From Pseudomonas sp. TTU2014-080ASC (GTDB lineage Bacteria; Pseudomonadota; Gammaproteobacteria; Pseudomonadales; Pseudomonadaceae): a stretch of DNA of 64,000 nt. A program made the position numbers and the translations under genes. Within the stretch, counting starts at the first letter, position 1. Each line of letters begins with the position of its first letter. The stretch spans positions 62,001 to 126,000 of the forward strand of contig NZ_LKKK01000001.1 in assembly GCF_001446935.1 (NCBI RefSeq). Reading direction: 5' to 3'. Under the pieces are notes generated by a model, which had not been told where the DNA came from, searched no databases, and worked only from the letters and a program-made list of their open reading frames with translations. Of the stretch, positions 44,134-52,233 are shown piece after piece.

Positions 44134-44532
44134 CTAATCGGTTCGCTCCACCAGATTCAGTGAGGCCGAGTTGATGCAATACCGCAGTCCGGTCGGTGCC
44201 GGGCCGTCGGGAAACACATGACCGAGGTGGGCATCGCACTTGGCGCACTTCACCTCAATGCGGTGCATACCGTGGCTGAAGTCATCCACACTGCGGATTA
44301 CCTGATCATCAACCGGCTGAAAATAGCTGGGCCAGCCACTGCCAGAATCATATTTGGCATCAGAATCAAACAGAGCCGTCTTGCAGCAGGCACAGTGGTA
44401 AATACCCGGGACCTTGCTGTCATGGTACTTGCCAGTGAACGCCCGTTCCGTTCCGCCAAGCCGACAAATATGAAACTGCTCCTCGGAAAGCTCTTCACGC
44501 CAGGCATCCAGCGGCTTATCCAATTTATCCAT
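44134..44532 (-). CDS. msrB: Peptide-methionine (R)-S-oxide reductase MsrB
   Basis: A 132-residue enzyme repairing Met-R-sulfoxide in proteins. The zinc site has two CxxC motifs, [11 protein letters not shown] and [14 protein letters not shown]; the catalytic Cys is in [10 protein letters not shown] near residue 118. [12 protein letters not shown] is the typical substrate block. Cytosolic, no signal peptide. It precedes the gpx-ospR operon but is separated from it by a terminator, so the genes share a theme (peroxide damage) rather than a transcript. The start ATG at 44532 is clear. Confidence 0.96.
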   Translation of the reverse strand: MDKLDKPLDAWREELSEEQFHICRLGGTERAFTGKYHDSKVPGIYHCACCKTALFDSDAKYDSGSGWPSYFQPVDDQVIRSVDDFSHGMHRIEVKCAKCDAHLGHVFPDGPAPTGLRYCINSASLNLVERTD

Positions 44533-44736
44533 GGGTCACTCCTCAACAGAAAAAAGCCCGCACTGCACCTTTGCCAAGGGCGGACTGCAACGTATCATTC
44601 GCGCTCAGTCTGTCACCCGCACCCCAACCTGCCAAGGCTCGGCAGCACTAGGTATCGGGCCGGCATCGCCGCCCGGCAGTTTCCAGACCTGCGCCCCTGG
44701 TTGAAGTGCGGTATTTCCTTATTTCAGGACCCTATC

Positions 44737-45948
44737 ATGCAGTTCAGCAAATCCAACAAGCTCGCCAATGTTTGTTATGACATCCGCGGGCCGGTGCTCA
44801 AGCACGCCAAACGCCTGGAGGAAGAAGGACATCGAATCCTCAAGCTGAACATCGGCAACCCGGCTCCGTTTGGTTTTGAAGCGCCTGACGAAATTCTCCG
44901 AGACGTAATCCGCAACCTGCCTACTGCCCAAGGTTACAGCGACTCCAAAGGGCTGTTCAGTGCACGCAAAGCCGTGATGCAGTACTACCAGCAAAAGCAG
45001 GTAGAAGGCGTCGGCATCGAAGATATTTACCTGGGCAACGGCGTTTCCGAACTGATTGTCATGGCCATGCAGGCCCTGCTCAACAACGGCGACGAAGTCC
45101 TTATCCCGGCTCCTGATTATCCGCTGTGGACCGCATCTGTGGCGCTGGCCGGTGGTAACCCAGTGCACTATCTGTGCGACGAGCAGGCCGGCTGGTTCCC
45201 GGATATCGCCGACATGAAGGCGAAGATCACCCCTAACACCAAGGCTTTGGTGCTGATCAACCCGAACAACCCGACCGGCGCTGTCTACTCCAAAGAAGTC
45301 TTGATGGATATCGTGGAGCTGGCACGCCAGCACAATCTGGTGCTGTTCTCGGACGAGATTTACGACAAGATTCTCTACGATGAAGCGCAGCACATTTCCA
45401 CCGCCTCGCTGGCGCCGGATGTGCTCTGCCTGACCTTCAACGGTCTGTCCAAGTCTTACCGCGTGGCTGGTTTCCGCTCTGGCTGGATCGCAATCTCTGG
45501 TCCGAAACATCAAGCCAAGAGCTACATCGAAGGCCTCGATATTCTCGCCAACATGCGTCTGTGTGCGAACGTGCCGAGCCAGCACGCGATCCAGACTGCT
45601 CTGGGCGGCTATCAAAGTATCAACGACTTGGTCTTGCCCGGCGGCCGCCTGCTTGAACAGCGCAACCGCGCGTGGGAGCTGCTCAATGACATTCCGGGCG
45701 TCAGCTGCGTGAAGCCAATGGGCGCACTGTATGCCTTCCCGAAAATCGACCCAAAAATCTGTCCGATCCACAACGACGAGAAGTTTGTGCTGGATCTGCT
45801 GCTCTCGGAAAAACTGCTGATCGTTCAGGGCACTGCCTTCAACTGGCCATGGCCTGACCACTTCCGCGTGGTCACCCTGCCCCGGGTTGATGATCTGGAA
45901 GCAGCCATCACCCGCATTGGCAGCTTCCTGAGAACTTACAAGCAGTAA
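44737..45948 (+). CDS. alaA: Alanine aminotransferase-like PLP enzyme
   Basis: A 403-residue fold-type I aminotransferase, length close to E. coli AlaA (glutamate-pyruvate transaminase). Recognisable blocks are LKLNIGNPAPFGFEAPDE, the cofactor-phosphate region NGVSELIVMAMQAL, INPNNPTGAVYS, the Asp in FSDEIYDKILYD, and the Schiff-base Lys in FNGLSKSYRVAGFRSGW. The ATG at 44737 follows CAGGAC; an upstream open frame through the msrB region is only a shadow. Genetically it is divergent from msrB and has a hairpin downstream. The alaA name rests on family resemblance; other keto acids may be used. Confidence 0.85.
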   Translation: MQFSKSNKLANVCYDIRGPVLKHAKRLEEEGHRILKLNIGNPAPFGFEAPDEILRDVIRNLPTAQGYSDSKGLFSARKAVMQYYQQKQVEGVGIEDIYLGNGVSELIVMAMQALLNNGDEVLIPAPDYPLWTASVALAGGNPVHYLCDEQAGWFPDIADMKAKITPNTKALVLINPNNPTGAVYSKEVLMDIVELARQHNLVLFSDEIYDKILYDEAQHISTASLAPDVLCLTFNGLSKSYRVAGFRSGWIAISGPKHQAKSYIEGLDILANMRLCANVPSQHAIQTALGGYQSINDLVLPGGRLLEQRNRAWELLNDIPGVSCVKPMGALYAFPKIDPKICPIHNDEKFVLDLLLSEKLLIVQGTAFNWPWPDHFRVVTLPRVDDLEAAITRIGSFLRTYKQ

Positions 45949-45960
45949 GCCACTCACAAT

Positions 45961-45982
45961 CGGTGCAGGAACACCTGCACCG
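45961..45982. terminator. Hairpin after the aminotransferase gene
   Basis: CGGTGCAGG-AACA-CCTGCACCG, a perfect 9-bp inverted repeat, 13 bases after the aminotransferase stop. No T-tract; may be a weak terminator or processing site before the next gene. Confidence 0.55.
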
Positions 45983-46016
45983 GTTATCTCATACGATCAG
46001 TAACGGAAACAGCCTG

Positions 46017-46469
46017 ATGGATTTGCAGATTGACGACTTCTATAAAGACGCCGCCGCAGGTCTGCTGGCCTTGTATCAGGCCTTTCCCAGCAAAACGGCA
46101 CTTTATGTTGAAGACTTGATCGGCCGCGAAGAACCGGATGAATTTGGCCTGCCTACGCCGCGCCACCAGAGTTGCCTCGGTGCCCTGCTGTGGCTGGCGG
46201 AGGAAGGCTATATCCGCTTTGACTCGACGATCGGTTACGACGCTCTGGATCAGGCCGTTCTGACTGAGAAAGCCTTCATGCGACTGACCCGAGGCGTGCC
46301 ACATGCCATCGACCCGGCGCAGGAACTTCCCCCCAGCGTACGCAGAACAAGGGCTACACTGGCATTTCAGTTACGCGACGCCCTGGCTCAGCGTAACAGT
46401 GAGCGTGTGGCACGTCTCACCCGCCTTCTGTTTGAAAGCACGCTGGTCAGCTCAAACGACATAGTTTGA
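46017..46469 (+). CDS. Conserved hypothetical protein (PA2829-like position)
   Basis: A 150-residue soluble protein not recognised by domain. It is acidic and helical: LQIDDFYKDAAAGLLALYQ at the N-terminus, a Leu-rich middle (GALLWLAEEGYIRFDSTIGYD) that could be a winged-helix, and a C-terminal Arg-rich helix (RTRATLAFQLRDALAQRN). No catalytic motif. The start is the ATG at 46017, eighteen codons into a longer open frame. It lies between the aminotransferase and htpX, the same place as a hypothetical in P. aeruginosa as recalled. Confidence 0.75.
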   Translation: MDLQIDDFYKDAAAGLLALYQAFPSKTALYVEDLIGREEPDEFGLPTPRHQSCLGALLWLAEEGYIRFDSTIGYDALDQAVLTEKAFMRLTRGVPHAIDPAQELPPSVRRTRATLAFQLRDALAQRNSERVARLTRLLFESTLVSSNDIV

Positions 46470-46558
46470 AATAGAAGCTCGGTTGAAGAACCGGGGTAGC
46501 CGCCCTTATATAGCCGGCAATAACCAATAGTTTCACCCGTGAGGAGTCTCTACACACC

Positions 46559-47431
46559 ATGATGCGCATTATGCTGTTCCTGGCCACCAACATTGCGGTG
46601 TTGATCATTGCCAGCATCACCCTGAAATTGCTCGGGGTTGACCGCTTCACAGGCCAGAACTACGGAAGCCTGCTGGTTTTCTGCGCCGTGTTCGGCTTTG
46701 CCGGGTCGCTGGTTTCGCTGTTCCTGTCCAAGTGGATGGCGAAGATGAGCACCAAAACTGAAATCATCACCCAGCCGCGTACCCGTCATGAGCAGTGGCT
46801 GCTGCAAACTGTGGAAGAGCTGTCCCGTGAAGCCGGTATCAAAATGCCGGAAGTAGGGATCTTCCCGGCCTATGAGTCCAACGCATTTGCCACCGGCTGG
46901 AATAAGAACGACGCACTGGTTGCCGTTAGCCAGGGCCTGCTGGAGCGCTTCTCTCCGGACGAAGTCCGTGCAGTGCTGGCACACGAGATTGGCCACGTTG
47001 CCAATGGTGACATGGTAACTCTCGCGCTGATTCAAGGCGTAGTGAACACCTTCGTCATGTTCTTCGCCCGTATCTTCGGTAACTTCGTGGACAAGGTGAT
47101 CCTGAAAAACGAAGAAGGCCAGGGTATCGGCTACTTTGTTGCGACCATCTTCGCTGAATTGGTTCTGGGCATCTTGGCCAGCATCATCGTCATGTGGTTC
47201 TCCCGTAAGCGTGAGTACAAGGCTGACGAAGCCGGTGCTCGCTTGGCCAGCACTGGCGCGATGATTGCTGCTCTGCAACGTCTGCGTGCCGAGCAGGAAG
47301 TGCCGGTGAACATGCCTAGCAGCCTGACTGCTTTCGGCATCAATGGTGGCCTGAAGAACGGCCTGGCCGGTCTGCTGATGAGCCACCCGCCGCTGGAAGA
47401 TCGTATCGAAGCCCTGCGTCAGCGCGGCTAA
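46559..47431 (+). CDS. htpX: Membrane zinc metalloprotease HtpX
   Basis: A 290-residue inner-membrane protease that degrades misfolded membrane proteins together with FtsH. Two N-terminal transmembrane segments (about residues 5-25 and 35-56) precede the zinc-binding motif HEIGH (in [13 protein letters not shown]), then further transmembrane segments and the third zinc ligand Glu in [13 protein letters not shown]. The start [11 protein letters not shown] allows either of two adjacent ATGs. A terminator follows directly. Confidence 0.96.
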   Translation: MMRIMLFLATNIAVLIIASITLKLLGVDRFTGQNYGSLLVFCAVFGFAGSLVSLFLSKWMAKMSTKTEIITQPRTRHEQWLLQTVEELSREAGIKMPEVGIFPAYESNAFATGWNKNDALVAVSQGLLERFSPDEVRAVLAHEIGHVANGDMVTLALIQGVVNTFVMFFARIFGNFVDKVILKNEEGQGIGYFVATIFAELVLGILASIIVMWFSRKREYKADEAGARLASTGAMIAALQRLRAEQEVPVNMPSSLTAFGINGGLKNGLAGLLMSHPPLEDRIEALRQRG

Positions 47432-47445
47432 TCCCAGAGCACAAC

Positions 47446-47469
47446 AAGGCGGCCTGCTGGCCGCCTTTT
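47446..47469. terminator. Rho-independent terminator after htpX
   Basis: A perfect 9-bp stem (47446-47454 and 47459-47467, loop of 4) with a short T-run, between htpX and the convergent tpm gene. Confidence 0.88.
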
Positions 47470-47488
47470 GTTTGCCTGTAAAACCCTC

Positions 47489-48145
47489 TCAACGCCTACA
47501 CAGGCTATAAACACTCTCTTCGAGCCGAGTCAGCCCCCGCTTCAAGAAACGCCAGTTCTCCCCCAACACATCCTTCTGCAGCAGCCTTTTAAGTTCCCAC
47601 TGTGCTGCGAAGAGCTCATCCGCCTCCTGTGAACTGACAGCAAACGGAGGACCGGGCATTTCCTCCTGCGGATAATCCAAACTGACCAATAGTCCCTTAC
47701 AACCCTGCGGCAATATCATGCTCAAATGCTGAACGTAGCGTTCTCGCATAGGTGGCGGTAATGCAATTAATGCAGCGCGATCGTAAAACCCCCGACACTG
47801 CTGCACGTGCTGAGCTTCAAGTGCAAAAAAATCCCCGCAATAGATCTGTACATTGCCAGCGCTGTAGTGCTTGAACCCATCAACCGCCCTCGCGCTCACA
47901 CTGAGCTTTTGCTCCTTGAAGAAATCTTCAATCGCCACTTGGGACAGCTCGACCCCAACAACCTGAAAGCCTTGCCCGGCCAACCAGAGCAGGTCCAGGC
48001 TCTTGCCACATAACGGCACCAGCACCTCAGCGCCAGGTTGCAGATCCAGCACTGACCAATAACGCTGGAGATAGGCATTGACCTCGCCCTGATGGAAACC
48101 AATTTCACTGCGCTCCCAGCGGCGATGCCAGAAATCTGCGTCCAT
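47489..48145 (-). CDS. tpm: Thiopurine S-methyltransferase family protein
   Basis: A 218-residue SAM-dependent methyltransferase of the bacterial TPMT family, known for selenium and tellurium oxyanion methylation. The opening DADFWHRRWERSEIGFHQG is the family's hallmark, and LVPLCGKSLDLLWLAGQG is the SAM-binding motif I, with VVGVELSQVAIEDFF next. Located next to htpX, as tpm is in P. aeruginosa (PA2832, recalled). A single cytosolic domain with no signal peptide. Confidence 0.93.
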   Translation of the reverse strand: MDADFWHRRWERSEIGFHQGEVNAYLQRYWSVLDLQPGAEVLVPLCGKSLDLLWLAGQGFQVVGVELSQVAIEDFFKEQKLSVSARAVDGFKHYSAGNVQIYCGDFFALEAQHVQQCRGFYDRAALIALPPPMRERYVQHLSMILPQGCKGLLVSLDYPQEEMPGPPFAVSSQEADELFAAQWELKRLLQKDVLGENWRFLKRGLTRLEESVYSLCRR

Positions 48146-48270
48146 ACCTGCTCCATTCAGCCTGATGAAGGCATTTAATTAAAATTAACGATAGTAATCC
48201 TCAAATTATTCAGCTTTAACGCAAGCCGCTGCTCGCTGAAAATAAGGCATCACTGATGGAGTAAAGCGAC

Positions 48271-49041
48271 ATGTTAATGCCCAGCCTGTTTATTTCACAC
48301 GGCTCACCGATGATCGCTCTAATGCCGGGTGGAACAGGTCAAGCGCTCGCCAGACTGGCGGCGCATTTACCACGCCCTAAAGCGATCGTCGTAATGTCAG
48401 CACACTGGGAATCACAAGATTTGCGGGTCAGCAGCAGTAGCCAGCCGCATACTTGGCATGACTTTGGGGGGTTTCCGCCTGAGCTTTACGCGCTGCAGTA
48501 TCCTGCTCCCGGGAATCCGCAATTAGCTGACGATATTGTTCAACGTTTAAATGATGCGGGCCTACCGGCCAAACCTGACCCACAGCGTCCATTTGACCAT
48601 GGCACTTGGGTACCACTACGCCTGATGTACCCCGAGGCAAACATTCCTGTGGTGCAGGTATCGTTACCGAGCGCGCAGGACACAGGCTTGATCAAACGCA
48701 TCGGGGAAGCACTAAAACCACTGAGAGAGCAAGGCATTCTGCTGATTGGATCCGGCAGCATCACCCATAACCTGCGTGATCTGGATCGCTTCGCAGGCCC
48801 GGAAGCAGTCGAGCCTTGGGCTCAGGCGTTCCGTGATTGGGTCGTAGAAAAGCTACAGGAAGGTGATATCCAAGCCCTGCTCGACTATCGCAAGCTGGCC
48901 CCCAACGCGGTGCGCAGCCATCCCTCTGATGAGCACTTCTTGCCGCTCTACTTTGCCTTGGGCGCAGGCGATGTTTTCAAGATCGAGCATGCCGGCTTCA
49001 CCTTCGCCACTTTGGGAATGGACATTTACAGCTTCAGTTAA
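48271..49041 (+). CDS. Extradiol ring-cleavage dioxygenase, DODA/YgiD type
   Basis: A 256-residue class III extradiol dioxygenase-like enzyme of the 4,5-DOPA dioxygenase family. Metal-binding or catalytic His residues are in SLFISHGSPMIAL, VMSAHWESQD, PFDHGTWVPLRLM and GSGSITHNLRDL, matching the family positions. It may use zinc or iron and cleave catechol-like substrates; the physiological substrate is not evident. It is divergent from tpm and stands alone, followed by a large hairpin. Confidence 0.9.
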   Translation: MLMPSLFISHGSPMIALMPGGTGQALARLAAHLPRPKAIVVMSAHWESQDLRVSSSSQPHTWHDFGGFPPELYALQYPAPGNPQLADDIVQRLNDAGLPAKPDPQRPFDHGTWVPLRLMYPEANIPVVQVSLPSAQDTGLIKRIGEALKPLREQGILLIGSGSITHNLRDLDRFAGPEAVEPWAQAFRDWVVEKLQEGDIQALLDYRKLAPNAVRSHPSDEHFLPLYFALGAGDVFKIEHAGFTFATLGMDIYSFS

Positions 49042-49053
49042 TCCAATCAGACC

Positions 49054-49097
49054 GTGGTGCAATGCAAGCCCCTACCAACGCCTCTTGCATTGCCCAC
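49054..49097. repeat. Long imperfect hairpin downstream of the dioxygenase gene
   Basis: GTGG-t-GCAATGCAAG and CTTGCATTGC-CCAC (49054-49068 and 49084-49097) can form a 14-bp stem with one bulged T and a 15-base loop. It lies between convergent genes and has no T-tract. Confidence 0.5.
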
Positions 49098-49181
49098 TCC
49101 CTGAGCCTCCAAATAACCATGGGTCAGCTCAAGTTCCGGCACGCCCATCCCCTCAGGGCATCCTGTGCAGCGCTGCAACCG

Positions 49182-50060
49182 TTAAACAGTCGGGCCTTCG
49201 ACTTCGTCAATAAAATCGGTTGCGTCAGATGGGGCTCGCCACGCATCTAAATCATTTAACACCCCCCGAATTTTCTGTTCAGCCAAAACATTGGCGATCC
49301 GGCCTGCGAACAGATGCAACGGTGGCTCGGCCACCTCAGAGGCTTGAAGTATCAAAGCAGCCACTTTCTCAGGATCGCCAGCCTGTTTGCCATCCAAACC
49401 GTTCAAGTGCAGATCAAGTGAGGCCTGAGCTTGTGTGTATTCATCAATTGATCGCTGTGCAACCGCCAAGCGCTCCCTTGAGAGAAAGCCAGTCCGTACC
49501 GGGCCTGGGTAAACCACCGTCGCGCGAACGCCAAGCTCCGCTAACTCAGCTGACAGCGCCTCCGTCAAACCAGCCAAAGCGAACTTCGAAGCCACATAAC
49601 TGCCCCAACCGGCATAACCGCCCTGAAATCCAACTATGGAAGCAATGTTGAAGATGTGGCCAGTTCGCTGTTTCCGCAGATGCGGCAAGACGCAACGCAG
49701 TACGTGTAAAGGCGCAAACAGGTTTACGTCGAAGTTGCTGCGCAGTTCTGCATCGCGCAGTGCCTCTATCGTTCCGTGCTGCCCGTAACCAGCGTTATTC
49801 ACCACACAATCGATACCTCCGAAAGCGGCCACGGAAGCTTCCACTGCCCTGCGGACACTCGCCTCGTTGATCAAATCCACCTCCAACACCAGCAGACGCT
49901 CATGAGCAGGGCCGAATTCCTCTACCAGGCTTTGCATCGAACGTGACGTGGCAACTACGCAATCGCCGCGTGCTAAAGCTTGTCGAGCCAACGAGAGACC
50001 AATCCCTCTGGCAGCACCAGTGATGAACCAGACCTTGGCTGCGGATGCTGTGTCGTGCAT
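49182..50060 (-). CDS. Short-chain dehydrogenase/reductase
   Basis: A 292-residue classical SDR, NAD(P)-dependent oxidoreductase. The cofactor motif is FITGAARGIGLSLARQAL, NNAG appears as CVVNNAGYGQHG, and the active-site Ser/Tyr/Lys are in IASIVGFQGGYAG and SYVASKFALAGL. The start at 50060 has AGGAG ten bases upstream. It lies downstream of another SDR gene on the same strand, 154 bases away, suggesting a shared transcript controlled by the AraC regulator at 51.1 kb; this is inference. Substrate unknown. Confidence 0.9.
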   Translation of the reverse strand: MHDTASAAKVWFITGAARGIGLSLARQALARGDCVVATSRSMQSLVEEFGPAHERLLVLEVDLINEASVRRAVEASVAAFGGIDCVVNNAGYGQHGTIEALRDAELRSNFDVNLFAPLHVLRCVLPHLRKQRTGHIFNIASIVGFQGGYAGWGSYVASKFALAGLTEALSAELAELGVRATVVYPGPVRTGFLSRERLAVAQRSIDEYTQAQASLDLHLNGLDGKQAGDPEKVAALILQASEVAEPPLHLFAGRIANVLAEQKIRGVLNDLDAWRAPSDATDFIDEVEGPTV

Positions 50061-50214
50061 TGAAAATACTCCTGTGAAGTAACAGATACAGCCACCAACT
50101 CCCTTCCCTGCAGCCTGCAACGTGCAGCCGCCTGTTAAAACGGGCTACTGCAACCAGACGGGATACATCCAGATTTGCAGAGCCTGGTGGCAGGTGGCAC
50201 AAAAATTACGGCAC

Positions 50215-50958
50215 TCAGTGCGGGCTGGCGGTTGGGCGAACGATGATCTCGTTCAAATCCACGCTATCCGGCTGCGCAATGGCATAGGCGATAGCCTGTG
50301 CAACCGCCTCTGGGGGTAAGGCAACGCGACGAAACTCCTGCATCGCCAACCGCGCAGATTCGTCGGTGATGTGATCAGCTAATTCGGACTCAATCACACC
50401 CGGAGTTATCAGTGTCACCCTTATGGTCTCGGTTTCCTGACGCAGGCCATCGGAAATAGCCCGAACCGCAAACTTGCTGGCGCAATACACGGCTGATGAT
50501 GGCCAGACCCGGTGCGCACCAACTGAAGCGATATTGATAATGTGCCCCTGCTCTTGCTGTTGCATGACAGGCAACACAGCAGCAATGCCGTACAGGACGC
50601 CACGCACATTAACGTCCAACATTTGATCCCACTCGGCGACTTTTAAAGCTGATAAGGGCGACAGCGGCATAATGCCCGCGTTATTAATCAGCACATCTAC
50701 CCGGCCGTGATCATCCAGCGCTTTAGCCACAATGCGCTGAAGCCCTTCCAGGCGCGTGACATCCAAGTCCATCGCCACGACCTTACAACCTTCAGCGCGC
50801 AGCTCAGTCTGTAGCTTGAGCAGACGCTCCAGACGGCGAGCGCCGATATAAAGAAAGTGGCCCTGCCGGGCTAGATAGCGCGCTGTTGCCTCGCCAATCC
50901 CACTGCTGGCCCCGGTCAGAATGATGACTTTAGGGTCTCCCAATACGGTGAGTTTCAT
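50215..50958 (-). CDS. Short-chain dehydrogenase/reductase
   Basis: A 247-residue classical SDR. Cofactor site: ILTGASSGIGEATARYLARQG; NNAG motif in LINNAGIMPLS; catalytic Ser in IASVGAHR and Tyr-Lys in AVYCASKFAV. It is divergent from the AraC-family regulator gene with a 195-base spacer, the usual arrangement for a regulator and its target. Start ATG with AAGGAG upstream. The substrate is not known; YqhC-type AraC regulators elsewhere control aldehyde reductases, which offers a weak hint. Confidence 0.9.
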   Translation of the reverse strand: MKLTVLGDPKVIILTGASSGIGEATARYLARQGHFLYIGARRLERLLKLQTELRAEGCKVVAMDLDVTRLEGLQRIVAKALDDHGRVDVLINNAGIMPLSPLSALKVAEWDQMLDVNVRGVLYGIAAVLPVMQQQEQGHIINIASVGAHRVWPSSAVYCASKFAVRAISDGLRQETETIRVTLITPGVIESELADHITDESARLAMQEFRRVALPPEAVAQAIAYAIAQPDSVDLNEIIVRPTASPH

Positions 50959-51109
50959 GATTTCTCCTTGTCACTGCCTGGCCTTTATGAGCAAGCCAGA
51001 CGCTTAATGAACAGGTCGAAATCGTAGGTAGCGGAGCCATGGCGGGATAGGCCGATAACTCTTCAATGATTGCCTAATCCTACTCGTTTTCAGCAAATAT
51101 GAGATTTAT

Positions 51110-51137
51110 AAAGGGTAAATCTATACATTTACTCTTT
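51110..51137. promoter_or_regulatory. Inverted repeat upstream of the AraC-family gene
   Basis: AAAGGGTAAAT and ATTTACTCTTT (51110-51120 and 51127-51137), an 11-bp inverted repeat with one mismatch and a 6-base spacer, end 16 bases before the GTG start of the regulator. Likely an operator or part of the promoter. Confidence 0.5.
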
Positions 51138-51153
51138 TTCAGGAGCCTAGGCC

Positions 51154-52101
51154 GTGCAGACATCCTCCCCTGAACTATCGCGTCAATCAGAGATGGTAAG
51201 CCTGATCCGGCAACTGGCACCGCACGAAGGCTATACCCGCTCATTACTCGACGGCGTACGCCTGATGCGTGCAAACCGCCCGCTTGACCGTACACCTGTG
51301 CTGTATGAGCCGAGTATCGTGATCGTCTGCCAAGGACACAAACGCGGTTATTTAGCTGACCGGGTCTATCATTACGATGCCCAGCACTATTTGGTCTTAT
51401 CAGTGCCGCTGCCGTTTTCCAGCGAAACGGATGCCAGTCCTGAAGAGCCCCTGTTGGCAGTGTCCATTCGGTTGGATTTGATGGCCGTCGCCGATCTGGT
51501 ACTCGAACTCGATAAACACTCAGCCCCAGCGCCTGCAGCACCAGCCGGGATTGTTTCTACACCGCTTAACGCTACGCTTGCAGACGCCACCGTACGCCTC
51601 CTGCGCACCCTACGTTCACCGCTTGAGTCCAGTATGTTGGGACCCTCTATTATCAGAGAACTGTGTTTTCACATCCTGATGGGTGAACAAGGTGGCGCCA
51701 TTCGCGCGGCTCTGGCCTACCAAGGAAATTTCGGGCGAATTGCCCGGGCATTGCAGCGCATCCACAGCGACTACTCGCAGCCACTTGATGTCAGCGGACT
51801 AGCCCGCGAGGCCGGCCTGAGTGTTTCGGCGTTCCATGCTCATTTCAGAGCGGTGGCCGCTACGTCCCCGATCCAGTACATAAAATCGGTACGCTTACAC
51901 CAAGCCAGACTGATGCTCATTCGCGACAATCTAACCGCCGCAGGTGCAGCCTCACGAGTCGGCTATGAAAGCCCATCGCAGTTCAACCGCGAGTTCAAGC
52001 GGCTATTTGGTCGTAGCCCCGGTGAAGAAACACGTGAAATGCGCAGCGCATTCGCCCTGATGGAACCGCCCCAGCTTGAACAGGCCATTGCCACCCACTA
52101 A
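51154..52101 (+). CDS. AraC-family transcriptional regulator (AraC_N type)
   Basis: A 315-residue regulator starting at GTG after AGGAG. The N-terminal AraC_N domain (about residues 20-190) carries RPLDRTPVLYEPSIVIVCQG and LVLSVPLPFSSETDAS, seen in YqhC-like regulators; the C-terminal domain has two HTH units, DVSGLAREAGLSVSAFHAHF and AGAASRVGYESPSQFNREFKR. It is divergent from an SDR gene and probably activates it in response to an aldehyde or similar small molecule; the ligand is inferred only by analogy. Confidence 0.92.
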   Translation: MQTSSPELSRQSEMVSLIRQLAPHEGYTRSLLDGVRLMRANRPLDRTPVLYEPSIVIVCQGHKRGYLADRVYHYDAQHYLVLSVPLPFSSETDASPEEPLLAVSIRLDLMAVADLVLELDKHSAPAPAAPAGIVSTPLNATLADATVRLLRTLRSPLESSMLGPSIIRELCFHILMGEQGGAIRAALAYQGNFGRIARALQRIHSDYSQPLDVSGLAREAGLSVSAFHAHFRAVAATSPIQYIKSVRLHQARLMLIRDNLTAAGAASRVGYESPSQFNREFKRLFGRSPGEETREMRSAFALMEPPQLEQAIATH

Positions 52102-52189
52102 ACGCTACTGGATGTGCCCAGTTTCTGCACGGACGGCAGGAGTCGCCCCCTCAGCCAAAGGCAAAGCGGATTGCCACTACTCAGACAAA

Positions 52190-52217
52190 AAAAAGCCCTG
52201 CATAAGCAGGGCTTTTT
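52190..52217. terminator. Bidirectional Rho-independent terminator
   Basis: A 12-bp stem (52190-52201 and 52206-52217, loop of 4) with A- and T-runs at the two ends separates the convergent AraC and DEAD-box helicase genes. Confidence 0.92.
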
Positions 52218-52233
52218 CTTAACGCCGTAGAAA

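Noticed and set aside
44548-44600. An apparent hairpin between msrB and the aminotransferase gene (GCCCGC and GGCGGAC)
   Set aside because: The arms do not pair well and the loop is long; too weak to call.
44218-44736. An N-terminal extension of the aminotransferase through the msrB region
   Set aside because: It would overlap msrB on the other strand. The ATG at 44737 has a ribosome-binding site and gives the normal family length.
44719-45957. A 412-codon open frame opposite the alanine aminotransferase-like gene
   Set aside because: The + strand gene has the PLP lysine and all family blocks; the antisense frame resembles nothing and is a codon-bias shadow.
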